The position numbers were made by a program, and so were the translations under genes. Shown one piece after another: positions 1 to 6,767 of a DNA stretch of 64,000 nt. The notes beneath the pieces are model-generated. The model saw only the letters and a program-made list of their open reading frames with translations, was not told the origin of the DNA and ran no database searches. The DNA is from Mesorhizobium sp. M3A.F.Ca.ET.080.04.2.1 (lineage in GTDB: Bacteria; Pseudomonadota; Alphaproteobacteria; Rhizobiales; Rhizobiaceae), in NCBI RefSeq assembly GCF_003952525.1, contig NZ_CP034451.1:3162001-3226000 (forward strand), written 5' to 3'. Position 1 is the stretch's first letter; the number at the start of each line of letters is the position of its first letter.

Positions 1-449
1 CTGGCTAGCAAGGCAACCGCCTGCTCGAAATGCGCATCGTTCAGCGCACGCGAAATGTCGCTAAGCGAGGTGCTGGCGGCGGCGACGAAGCCGTCGAAGA
101 TCGCCCGGTGTCCGGCACCTTCCTCAGCCTTGGCGCGCAGTGCCGCAAGCCGCTCGTCATAAGAGGAATTGCGTTCACGCAAGCGCTCGCGAAACACAAG
201 CTGCAGGCTGGTGAAGCCATCGAAGCCAAGCTGCTGGGCGAAGCGGATCAGCGTCGAGGGCTGGACGCCGGCCGAAGCGGCGATGCTTGCCGCCGTCCCA
301 AAGGCGATGTCGTCGGGATTGTCGAGCGCATAGGCGGCGATCTGCGCGATGCGCTTCGGCAGGCTCGCACGCCGTTCCAGGATCGTCGTGCGCAGCGTTT
401 CGAAATCGCGAGGCACCCGTTCGTCCATCGTCGCTCCGCCCACGGCCAT
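1..449 (-). CDS. RpiR-family transcriptional regulator (3' part outside window)
   Basis: The first 149 codons of a MurR/RpiR-type regulator; the rest lies beyond the left edge. The visible part is the N-terminal helix-turn-helix domain, including AFGTAASIAASAGVQPSTLI, which is characteristic of the family. The C-terminal SIS sugar-phosphate-binding domain would follow outside the window. The ATG at 449 is preceded by GGAGAGG at good spacing; an in-frame ATG at 428 is the alternative. It is divergent from the Gfo/Idh gene at 583, with a perfect palindrome between them. RpiR-type regulators control inositol use in rhizobia (IolR), which fits the inositol-type genes further on. The ligand is unknown. 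Confidence 0.88.
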   Translation of the reverse strand, partial: MAVGGATMDERVPRDFETLRTTILERRASLPKRIAQIAAYALDNPDDIAFGTAASIAASAGVQPSTLIRFAQQLGFDGFTSLQLVFRERLRERNSSYDERLAALRAKAEEGAGHRAIFDGFVAAASTSLSDISRALNDAHFEQAVALLA

Positions 450-511
450 GCTGGTGTTCCTCTCCTGCCTCATCATAGCGGCTTCGCGCAAGAACACCAT
501 AAAAAATGATT

Positions 512-539
512 TGGACGTTCCATTTTCTACCAAAATGGA
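512..539. promoter_or_regulatory. Palindromic operator candidate between rpiR-type gene and Gfo/Idh gene
   Basis: A perfect inverted repeat TCCATTTT-N5-AAAATGGA lies at 519-539, overlapped on its left by TGGA-N3-TCCA at 512-522. It sits between the two divergent starts, 44 nt upstream of the Gfo/Idh ATG. The right half, CCAAAATGGA at 530-539, recurs exactly at 11084-11093 upstream of the ABC importer operon. Binding by the adjacent RpiR-type protein is inferred. Confidence 0.6.
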
Positions 540-582
540 TTAATTCATCCATGTCATCTACCCCTATCTCGGAGACATCGAC

Positions 583-1692
583 ATGGTCGGAGTGGGCCTC
601 ATCGGCACGGGCTTCATGGGCAAGTGCCACGCCATCGCATGGAACGCGGTCGGCACCGTCTTCCCTGATGTCGACAAGCCGAGGCTGGTGCATCTTGGCG
701 AGGTGACCGACGAGCTTGCCCGGCGCAAGGCCGGCGAGTTCGGCTTCGCCAAGGGATCCGGCGACTGGCGGGCCGTGGTCAACGATCCGGAAGTCGAGGT
801 CGTCTCGCTGACCACGCCCAACCAGTTCCATCCGGAAATGGCGATCGCCATCCTGGAAGCCGGCAAACATCTTTGGTGCGAGAAGCCGATGGCGCCGGGC
901 TTCGACGAGGCCGAGGCGATGGCGAAGGCGGCCAGGACATCCGGCAAGGTGGCCGCGCTCGGCTACAACTACATCCAGAACCCGGCGATCCGGCACATCG
1001 GCGCGCTGCTCGAGGAAAAGGTCATCGGCGAGGTCAATCTCGTGCGGATCGAGATGGACGAGGACTTCATGGCCGACCCCGACGCGCTGTTCTTCTGGAA
1101 GCATGAGGCCGCCTCCGGCTATGGCGCGCTCGACGATTTCGCCGTGCACCCGCTGTCGCTGATCAAGGTGCTGTTCGGCCGCGTCGCCCGCGTCATGTGC
1201 GACATGGTCAAACCCTATGCCGACCGGCAGGTCGCGTCCGGCGGGCGCCGCGCGGTCGAGACCTACGACATCGCCAGCGTGCTGATGCATCTGGAGAACG
1301 GCGTCGCCGGCACGCTGCTGGTCAACCGCTCGGCCTGGGGCCGCAAGGGCCGCATCGCCATCCAGATCTTCGGCTCGAAGGGCTCGATCCTCTACGACCA
1401 GGAGCGGATGAACGAGTTCCAGCTCTACCTCACCGCCGACCGGCCGACCGAACAGGGCTACCGCACCATCCTGGTGGCGCCGCACCACAAACCATACGGT
1501 GCCTTCGTGCCGGCGCCCGGCCACGGCCTCGGCTTCAACGACCTCAAGATGATCGAGTGCCGCGAGCTGTTGATGCGCATCGCCGGCAAGCCGGCGCGGA
1601 TCATCGACTTCGACGAGGGGCTGGAGATCGAGCGCACGGTGCATGCGATGGCGCGTTCGTTCCAGGAACAGCGTTGGATGGATGTAAGGTAA
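583..1692 (+). CDS. Gfo/Idh/MocA-family oxidoreductase
   Basis: A 369-residue NAD(P)-dependent sugar or polyol dehydrogenase. The N-terminal Rossmann fold starts with GLIGTGFMGK (about residues 5-14), and the catalytic EKP motif is at about 100-102, followed by the GFO_IDH_MocA C-terminal domain. Length is typical of the family's larger members. The ATG has a GGAGA ribosome site nearby. It stands alone on this strand, divergent from the RpiR regulator and probably controlled by it through the palindrome at 519-539. The substrate is not determined; the family covers inositols, glucose, galactose and rhizopine-related compounds, and an inositol-like ligand fits the neighbourhood. Confidence 0.9.
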   Translation: MVGVGLIGTGFMGKCHAIAWNAVGTVFPDVDKPRLVHLGEVTDELARRKAGEFGFAKGSGDWRAVVNDPEVEVVSLTTPNQFHPEMAIAILEAGKHLWCEKPMAPGFDEAEAMAKAARTSGKVAALGYNYIQNPAIRHIGALLEEKVIGEVNLVRIEMDEDFMADPDALFFWKHEAASGYGALDDFAVHPLSLIKVLFGRVARVMCDMVKPYADRQVASGGRRAVETYDIASVLMHLENGVAGTLLVNRSAWGRKGRIAIQIFGSKGSILYDQERMNEFQLYLTADRPTEQGYRTILVAPHHKPYGAFVPAPGHGLGFNDLKMIECRELLMRIAGKPARIIDFDEGLEIERTVHAMARSFQEQRWMDVR

Positions 1693-1704
1693 GCTAGCCC
1701 CTCG

Positions 1705-2406
1705 TCAGGTGGTGCTCGCCGAGGCATCGACCTCCCAGCCCTCCACCCAGGTCTGGCGCAGGCGGTCGCCTTCGCCCTTGAACCACAGGCCCGTCGTCCT
1801 GCAGTCCTCGATGCGGTCGCTGCGGAAGTTGCGGATGGCCTGGCGCAGTTCGCACCAGGCGACGATGTTGGCGGTCTCCGCGTAATAGATGAGCGCTACC
1901 GGACGGATGATGCGCTTTGTGTCCCGGCCCGCTTCGTCGCGATACGACAAATCCAGCTTCTCCTCGTCGCGAATTGCGCGGCGCACCAAGGCGAGATCGA
2001 TCGCGCCCGCCGACGGTGCCGCGAACCCCCAGGCATGCAAGGCATTGGCGTCGAGCGTCTGCCGCAAGGGCGGCGGCACGGCGCCAGCGATCTTGGCGCC
2101 GACGCGCTTGGCGGCCTGCTTGAGCTCCTCGTCACCGGTGCGTTCGAGCAGCGCCAGCGACAGCACGATCGCCTCCATCTCCTCGATCGAAAACATCAGC
2201 GGCGGCAGGTCGAAGCCGGGGCGCAGGATATAGCCAATGCCGCGCCCGCCCTCGATCGGCACGCGCATCGCCTGCAGCGCTGCGATGTCCCGGTAGACCG
2301 AGCGCACCGTCACCTCCAGCCGCTCGCCGATCATGGCCGCCGTCACTGGTTTCCGAGCCAAGCGCAGGATCTGGATGATCTCGAACAGACGCGACGCCTT
2401 GCGCAT
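1705..2406 (-). CDS. WYL-domain (YafY-type) transcriptional regulator
   Basis: A 233-residue DNA-binding protein with an N-terminal DeoR-like helix-turn-helix (RLFEIIQILRLARKPVTAAMI) and a C-terminal WYL domain (around YYAETANIVAWCELRQAIRNFRSDRI). The ATG at 2406 gives the usual family start, with GGTGGGA upstream; a GTG at 2436 in the same frame would add ten residues but lies inside the operator, so the shorter form is preferred. It is divergent from the LysE exporter, with the palindrome CAACTGAC-N8-GTCAGTTG between them, suggesting autoregulation and control of the exporter. The effector is unknown. Confidence 0.87.
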   Translation of the reverse strand: MRKASRLFEIIQILRLARKPVTAAMIGERLEVTVRSVYRDIAALQAMRVPIEGGRGIGYILRPGFDLPPLMFSIEEMEAIVLSLALLERTGDEELKQAAKRVGAKIAGAVPPPLRQTLDANALHAWGFAAPSAGAIDLALVRRAIRDEEKLDLSYRDEAGRDTKRIIRPVALIYYAETANIVAWCELRQAIRNFRSDRIEDCRTTGLWFKGEGDRLRQTWVEGWEVDASASTT

Positions 2407-2426
2407 TTTCCCACCGGCTTTCAACG

Positions 2427-2533
2427 CAACTGACACACCCTCGTCAGTTGGGGCGTTCTATAGGAGCGTGCATCGGCTTGAAAAGCAACGGATTGCTCGC
2501 TGGCTTGGCCGTATGGGAGTGCACGCAACTGAC
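2427..2533. promoter_or_regulatory. Operator repeats between WYL regulator and lysE-type gene
   Basis: A perfect inverted repeat, CAACTGAC (2427-2434) and GTCAGTTG (2443-2450), is followed by a third exact CAACTGAC (2526-2533) ending at the LysE-type start codon. Three exact 8-mers in about 107 nt between divergent regulator and target genes are a strong sign of an operator. Binding by the WYL protein is inferred. Confidence 0.65.
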
Positions 2534-3169
2534 ATGAGCTACACGGAAAATCTCTGGCTGTTCTTCGTCCTGCTGTTCGGCATCATCGTCGTGCCCGGCA
2601 TGGACATGCTGTTCGTGCTGGCCAATGCGCTGACCGGCGGGCGCGACCGAGGTCTGGCAGCGACCGGCGGCATCATGCTCGGCGGCGTCGCGCATACGCT
2701 GAACGGCGCGATCGGCGTCGGCCTGCTCATACATTTCGTGCCGATCCTGTTCACGCCGCTGCTGATCGCCGGCGCCGCCTACATGGCCTATATCGGGATC
2801 ACGCTGATGCGCAGCTCCATCACTGTCGACGACAATGGCCCACCGGGCAGCCGCACTGCGTGGAAGGCGTTTCGCCAGGGCTTGGTCACCTGCCTGATCA
2901 ACCCGAAGGCCTATCTGTTCGTGATTGCCGTCTATCCGCAATTCCTGAAGCCGGCTTACGGTCCGATCTGGATGCAGGCGACCGTGATGGGCCTGCTCAC
3001 AGTGGCCACGCAGGCGGCGATCTATGGCGGGCTCGCCATCACCGCCGGACGCAGCCGGAAACTGCTCGTCGACAATCCCCGGGCGACGATCATAGCCGGG
3101 CGCGCGGCGGGGCTGCTGCTGTTCGCGGTCTCGGTGTTCACCGCATGGGAGGGGCTGAGGGCGGCGTGA
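2534..3169 (+). CDS. LysE/RhtB-family exporter
   Basis: A 211-residue inner-membrane protein with about six hydrophobic segments and the LysE/RhtB signature: a VVPGMDMLFVLANALTGGR stretch near residue 20 and a conserved LVTCLINPKAYLF region in the second half. The family exports amino acids and related small metabolites. The start at 2534 gives the normal family N-terminus. Its stop is 27 nt from the end of the convergent aroG gene. Control by the divergent WYL regulator is likely from the shared operator repeats. The transported substrate cannot be told from the sequence. Confidence 0.88.
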   Translation: MSYTENLWLFFVLLFGIIVVPGMDMLFVLANALTGGRDRGLAATGGIMLGGVAHTLNGAIGVGLLIHFVPILFTPLLIAGAAYMAYIGITLMRSSITVDDNGPPGSRTAWKAFRQGLVTCLINPKAYLFVIAVYPQFLKPAYGPIWMQATVMGLLTVATQAAIYGGLAITAGRSRKLLVDNPRATIIAGRAAGLLLFAVSVFTAWEGLRAA

Positions 3170-3196
3170 AAAGAGGCCGCCGCCCTCGCGATCCGG

Positions 3197-4288
3197 TCAC
3201 GCAGCGCCCTGCCGGATGGCGAGCGCCTCGCGCTTCATCGAGCGGCGCCACTCGACGGCGCCGGCAAGCCCGTGCAACACCGTCTCGGTCGTCGCCCAGT
3301 CGATGCAGCCATCGGTGATGCTTTGGCCATAGACAAGCGGCTTACCGGGCACGACGTCCTGGCGGCCGGCGACGAGATTGCTTTCGATCATGAGGCCGAT
3401 GATGCGCTCGTCACCCGCGGCAACCTGCCCCGCCACGTCGGCGGCGACCTTCGGCTGGTTCTCCGGCTTCTTGGCGCTGTTGGCGTGGCTGACATCGATC
3501 ATCAGCCGCGGCGCGACGCCGATGCGGGCGAGCTCGGCCGCGGCGGCGTCAACGCTTGCCGCATCGAAATTGGGCACAACGCCGCCGCGCAGGATGACGT
3601 GGCAGTCCTCGTTGCCGGTGGTCGCCGCGATGGCGCTGCGGCCGCCCTTGGTCACCGCCATGAAGTGATGCGGTTGGGCGGCCGACTTCACTGCCTCGCC
3701 GGCGATCCTGAGATTGCCGTCGGTGCCGTTCTTGAACCCGACCGGGCAGGAGAGGCCGGAGGCGAGCTCGCGGTGGATCTGGCTCTCGGTCGTGCGTGCG
3801 CCGATCGCACCCCAGGCGACGAGGTCGGCAATGTATTGCGGCGTCGTCATGTCGAGGAACTCGGTCGCCGCCGGCAGACCGAGATTGTTGACGGCGGAGA
3901 GCACGTTGCGCGCCATCCTGAGCCCCTTGTCGATGTTGAAGCTGCCGTCGAGGTCGGGATCGTTGATCAGGCCCTTCCAGCCGACCGTGGTGCGCGGCTT
4001 CTCAAAATAGACGCGCATGACGATCTCGAGCCGGTCGGCCAAGGCCTCGCGCAGCGCCGCCAGACGGCTGGCGTAGTCCACGGCGGCAACCGGATCGTGG
4101 ATGGAGCAAGGGCCGACGATGACGACCAGTCGATCGTCGGCCCCGGTCAGGATGGAATGGATGGCGTTGCGCGAGGCGGCAACGGTGCGCGTCGCCGTGA
4201 GTGAGCGCGGTATCTCGCGCATCACGTCGTCCGGCGTGCTCAGGACTTTGAGTTCGGTGACCCGAAGGTCGTCTGTGGTGGTCAACAC
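3197..4288 (-). CDS. aroG: 3-deoxy-7-phosphoheptulonate (DAHP) synthase, class I
   Basis: The first enzyme of the shikimate pathway, condensing phosphoenolpyruvate with erythrose 4-phosphate. It is 363 residues long and of AroG/AroF/AroH type: VVIVGPCSIHDP, MRVYFEKPRTTVGWKG, GARTTESQ, GFKNGT and the late MIDVSHANSAK metal-site region are all present. The start is GTG at 4288, since AGGAG is centred about 12 nt upstream (4298-4302) and the only upstream in-frame start (TTG at 4330) lies inside the terminator hairpin. The gene sits behind an aromatic-codon leader peptide and attenuator (4329-4455), so expression is expected to rise when charged Phe, Trp or Tyr tRNA is scarce. The sequence alone does not show which aromatic end product feedback-inhibits the enzyme. 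Confidence 0.95.
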   Translation of the reverse strand: MLTTTDDLRVTELKVLSTPDDVMREIPRSLTATRTVAASRNAIHSILTGADDRLVVIVGPCSIHDPVAAVDYASRLAALREALADRLEIVMRVYFEKPRTTVGWKGLINDPDLDGSFNIDKGLRMARNVLSAVNNLGLPAATEFLDMTTPQYIADLVAWGAIGARTTESQIHRELASGLSCPVGFKNGTDGNLRIAGEAVKSAAQPHHFMAVTKGGRSAIAATTGNEDCHVILRGGVVPNFDAASVDAAAAELARIGVAPRLMIDVSHANSAKKPENQPKVAADVAGQVAAGDERIIGLMIESNLVAGRQDVVPGKPLVYGQSITDGCIDWATTETVLHGLAGAVEWRRSMKREALAIRQGAA

Positions 4289-4328
4289 GGCTTTCTGCTC
4301 CTGGTTTAGGAGACCTGCCGGCTGAAAC

Positions 4329-4354
4329 AAAAAAGCCGCCAGGTCTGGCGGCTT
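4329..4354 (-). terminator. Attenuator terminator hairpin before aroG
   Basis: Read on the minus strand, AAGCCGCCA-GACC-TGGCGGCTT is a perfect 9-bp stem with a 4-nt loop followed directly by a run of six T (4334-4329). It lies between the leader-peptide stop and the aroG ribosome site, so it would stop transcription before the structural gene. Confidence 0.85.
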
Positions 4355-4377
4355 GTCGGATTTTTATGCTGCAATCT

Positions 4378-4455
4378 TCAGATCGAGCGCAATCCTCCCG
4401 CCGCCAGCGAGCTACCGTAGCTAAAGTACCAAAACGAGGCGGTCAGGTGGATCAT
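4378..4455 (-). CDS. Aromatic-rich leader peptide of aroG
   Basis: A 25-codon reading frame from the ATG at 4455 to TGA at 4378-4380, containing the codons for Phe-Trp-Tyr-Phe-Ser-Tyr at 4417-4434. An in-frame ATG at 4464 would add three residues but overlaps the -10 box. There is no ribosome binding site; the ATG at 4455 falls six nt after the -10 hexamer, so the transcript is probably leaderless, as in the trp leader of Sinorhizobium meliloti. Five aromatic codons in six, directly upstream of a DAHP synthase, are not expected by chance. Confidence 0.82.
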   Translation of the reverse strand: MIHLTASFWYFSYGSSLAAGGLRSI

Positions 4456-4461
4456 GCGGCT

Positions 4462-4490
4462 CATATAGTCGAAGTCGAGGCGCTTGTCAC
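4462..4490 (-). promoter_or_regulatory. Sigma-70-type promoter of the aroG leader
   Basis: Minus-strand GTGACA (-35, 4485-4490) and TATATG (-10, 4462-4467) are separated by exactly 17 nt. The predicted start falls at the leader ATG (4455). The -35 box overlaps the stop codon of the upstream gene, which ends at 4487. Confidence 0.7.
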
Positions 4491-4774
4491 GTGTCGGTAG
4501 GGGCTCGACTTGAAGTTTGTCTCGCCTGAACGTGGTTCAACAGTGAGACGACATATCGTTCCATCTCAAGCCTGCGAGCGGTATTGAGAACGCTTGTCCA
4601 CGTATCCTGCGGATCAGCACCGCGGGCGATCATGGCCGGCGCGTTGTGAAATGAGTCTGCAAGCATACGTGCTGTACGTAGTTCATCGGTCGCGCGAATT
4701 TCGACGAGGACGATGCCGAGAATCCTCAGGATATTTTCGTTCGTGATGGGTTGAGGATCACTCAATTGAGACAC
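4487..4774 (-). CDS. Hypothetical protein
   Basis: A 95-residue soluble, helix-rich protein that I do not recognise. Its ATG lies inside the 3' end of the gene at 4762-5040 (13-nt overlap), so the two are probably co-transcribed and translationally coupled. Base composition is visibly less GC-rich than that of aroG or the his genes, and the gene stops on the aroG -35 box. Together with the neighbouring toxin-antitoxin pair this looks like a small acquired insert. No domain can be assigned. Confidence 0.55.
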   Translation of the reverse strand: MSQLSDPQPITNENILRILGIVLVEIRATDELRTARMLADSFHNAPAMIARGADPQDTWTSVLNTARRLEMERYVVSLLNHVQARQTSSRAPTDT

Positions 4775-5040
4775 CTTTCTTTCGGTGCGGGCCTCGTCTC
4801 AGCTTGAAATGTGCTCGTGGCCTTGGGGAAACCAGATGCCACGACGAAACCAGTTGCCCATCCCAAATTCGGTATGACGTGATTTTGATCGAGATCATCC
4901 ATGTTCTTGATCATCTCGATGCTGACGACCTTTTGCACGGATCCGAAGGCTAGCGAGAACAGTTGTAGAGCGTCGGCTTCCGACCGCGCGGTGACGCCAA
5001 CCCCAAGATGGCCGCTTACCGTGATCCAATATGGGTGCAT
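4762..5040 (-). CDS. Hypothetical protein
   Basis: A 92-residue protein starting MHPYWITVSGHLGVGVTARS; no signal peptide or membrane segment is evident. I do not recognise the family. The gene overlaps the next one by 13 nt and ends 57 nt after the start region of the PIN toxin gene on the same strand. Its N-terminus resembles that of small proteins with an alternating beta-strand pattern, but that is only a visual impression. Function unknown. Confidence 0.55.
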   Translation of the reverse strand: MHPYWITVSGHLGVGVTARSEADALQLFSLAFGSVQKVVSIEMIKNMDDLDQNHVIPNLGWATGFVVASGFPKATSTFQAETRPAPKERCLN

Positions 5041-5097
5041 CGAGACATTCTCTTGTGGCGAGGGAACATGGGCGCTCTCGAGCCCGACATGCCCTGT

Positions 5098-5520
5098 TCA
5101 TGCAGTCCAGGGATCGAAAATTTCGATTCCAAAGCCTTCGAAATCCTTTGTGTTGCGCGTTGCCAAGGTGAGCTGCTGCGCAATCGCGGTGGCCGCGATC
5201 AGGCCGTCCATCGACGACAGACCGCGACCGCGGCGCTTGGCAAGCCCCATTAGGTCGCCCCAGGCCAACGCAACCGCTTCATCCACCGGCAAAACCCTCT
5301 GCTCGAAGCGCTGCGGCAAGTCCCGAGCGAGCCATTCAGCCAGTGCCTCGCGTTTGCGGCCGTCATCCATGAGGGCAACGCCGCGCCGGATCTCGGCGAT
5401 CGACACAACGCTGATGAACGAGCGGTCCTCGTCAAGCTCGTCCAGCCAACCCAACACGCGTGTGTCTGGAGCCGGCCTCGTCACTTCGGACAGGACATTC
5501 GTATCAAGCAGTATCCTCAC
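5098..5520 (-). CDS. PIN-domain toxin (VapC/FitB type)
   Basis: A 140-residue type II toxin, predicted to be a Mg-dependent ribonuclease. The PIN acidic residues are present: LLDTNVLSE at the N-terminus (Asp6), SIAEIRRG (Glu near 44), SSMDGLIAATA (Asp near 104) and TRNTKDFEGFG at the end. The start ATG overlaps the antitoxin stop by four nt, the usual coupled arrangement. It is likely co-repressed with its antitoxin at the promoter upstream of 5783. Confidence 0.9.
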   Translation of the reverse strand: MRILLDTNVLSEVTRPAPDTRVLGWLDELDEDRSFISVVSIAEIRRGVALMDDGRKREALAEWLARDLPQRFEQRVLPVDEAVALAWGDLMGLAKRRGRGLSSMDGLIAATAIAQQLTLATRNTKDFEGFGIEIFDPWTA

Positions 5521-5783
5521 AGCGGCAGGTCACGCGGCTCGTCGCGTTGACGCTCAAGGTTCAAATCGGAGCCGCGCAACGGCGACTCCAGCAGGAACTC
5601 AGCGAGGGTGCCTTTCCGTGCGGTCTTGCGCCGCCATTCGTCTACCGACACGACGACGACGCTTGGTTTGCCGTTTCGGGTGATCGTCTGCGGCGACGAT
5701 TGTGCCCGATCTATAACCTCCGAGAGCCGGGCTTTTGCCCCAGCGACCGTCCAGCTCACATCTTCTTTGGGTCCAGGCAGCAT
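5517..5783 (-). CDS. Phd/YefM-type antitoxin
   Basis: An 88-residue antitoxin beginning MLPGPKEDVSWTVAGAKARL and containing the Phd/YefM N-terminal DNA-binding pattern (AKARLSEVIDRAQSSPQTITRNGKPSVVVVS, in two parts around residues 14-44). The variable C-terminal half should bind the toxin. A longer frame extends upstream to 5888, but 5783 gives the normal family N-terminus. It overlaps the toxin gene by four nt. As in the family, it probably represses its own operon. Confidence 0.85.
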   Translation of the reverse strand: MLPGPKEDVSWTVAGAKARLSEVIDRAQSSPQTITRNGKPSVVVVSVDEWRRKTARKGTLAEFLLESPLRGSDLNLERQRDEPRDLPL

Positions 5784-5943
5784 TTCAATCTCATGCCTAT
5801 TCTGACCATCCTGACTATATGGGAATAGCGATGTCGCGGCAACAGGGCTTACAGGGCCCAGGACGCCCTGGCAGGCGCGCGAGGCCAATCACTGCTGCAC
5901 GGACGGCCGAACTGCTTGTGGACGCGAGGTTACTCGGTTGCAC

Positions 5944-6738
5944 CTACTCGCCGATCACGCCGGCGATGTTCTGGTCGTAGTCGACCAGCGACCCCGTCAT
6001 GACGCCGGCCTGCGGGCTCAGCATATAGGTGATCAGCCGGGCAAGCTGCGCAGGCTTCACCAACTGGCCCATCGGCTGAGCGGCCTCGGCCTTCGCCAAC
6101 CAGTCGTCCGGCGCGTCATGCCACTTCTTCTGCACGATGTCCTCGCCTTCGGTGTCCATCCAGCCGGGCAGCACGGCGTTGCAGCGGATGCGGTTGCGCC
6201 GATGGGAACTCGCGACATTCTTGGTCAAGGTCATCAGCGCGCCCTTGCTGGTCGAATAGGCCGTCAGAAAGGACTGGCCGGCATGGGCAGACATCGACAG
6301 CACGTTGACGATCGAGCCCGGCGCCTTGCGCTCGAGAAGATGCGCGACCAGGCCCTGCATCAGGAAAAAGGGGCCGCGCACATTGGTGTCGAATATCTGG
6401 TCGAAAAGCTCCTCTGTGGTCTCGACCAGCGAGCCGCGCGCCGAGGTGGCGGCGGCGTTGACGAGCGCATTGACGGTGCCGAAATGCGCGAGCGCCATGG
6501 CGACGGCGCGCTTGCAGTTGGCGACCTTGGCGACGTCGGCGCTGATGAAGATGGCGTCGACGCCTTTCTTCTTCAGCGCGGCGACCGCCTTGTCGCCCTT
6601 TTCCTGCGAGCGGCCGACCAGCGCCAGTGCCCGGCAGCCCTCGTCGGCAAGCGCCTCGGCGACGGCGAAGCCGACGCCCTGCGCGCCGCCGGTGACGATG
6701 GCACGCGTTTCTGAATTGCGACCGGCCAAACCGCTCAT
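5944..6738 (-). CDS. Short-chain dehydrogenase/reductase (SDR)
   Basis: A 264-residue classical SDR: the cofactor motif TGGAQGVG is at residues 16-23, NAAA near 93-96, and the catalytic Tyr160 and Lys164 are in YSTSK, with serines at 147/149. NAD(H) use is probable from the family. It is the last gene of the operon starting at 10862 and follows the IolG-like dehydrogenase by 29 nt, so it probably oxidises or reduces a downstream product of the imported polyol. The exact substrate is unknown. Confidence 0.88.
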   Translation of the reverse strand: MSGLAGRNSETRAIVTGGAQGVGFAVAEALADEGCRALALVGRSQEKGDKAVAALKKKGVDAIFISADVAKVANCKRAVAMALAHFGTVNALVNAAATSARGSLVETTEELFDQIFDTNVRGPFFLMQGLVAHLLERKAPGSIVNVLSMSAHAGQSFLTAYSTSKGALMTLTKNVASSHRRNRIRCNAVLPGWMDTEGEDIVQKKWHDAPDDWLAKAEAAQPMGQLVKPAQLARLITYMLSPQAGVMTGSLVDYDQNIAGVIGE

Positions 6739-6767
6739 CGCTCTGCTCCTGTAATCAACTCAAAGGT

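Larger units (their letters stand above)
4329..4455 (-). promoter_or_regulatory. Aromatic amino acid attenuator (aroG leader RNA)
   Basis: The leader has four mutually exclusive segments. Segment 1, ACCGCC (4438-4443), lies just before the aromatic codons. Segment 2, CTGGCGGC (4400-4407), can pair with segment 1. Segment 3, GCCGCCAG (4339-4332 side of the terminator, within 4345-4354 and its left arm), pairs with either segment 2 or the right terminator arm. Segment 4, CTGGCGGC, closes the terminator. A ribosome stalled on the Phe/Trp/Tyr codons (4417-4434) would mask segment 1, free segment 2 to pair with segment 3, and prevent termination. This is the classical amino-acid attenuation layout; the mechanism is inferred from the pairing. 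Confidence 0.8.

Noticed and set aside
175..1644. A long open frame on the minus strand opposite the Gfo/Idh gene
   Set aside because: It lies antisense to a clear oxidoreductase, has low-complexity Arg/His/Asp-rich translation and no domain; high-GC third-position bias explains it.
4330..4330. TTG at 4330 as the aroG start
   Set aside because: It lies in the terminator U-run and has no ribosome site, while GTG 4288 has AGGAG at good spacing.
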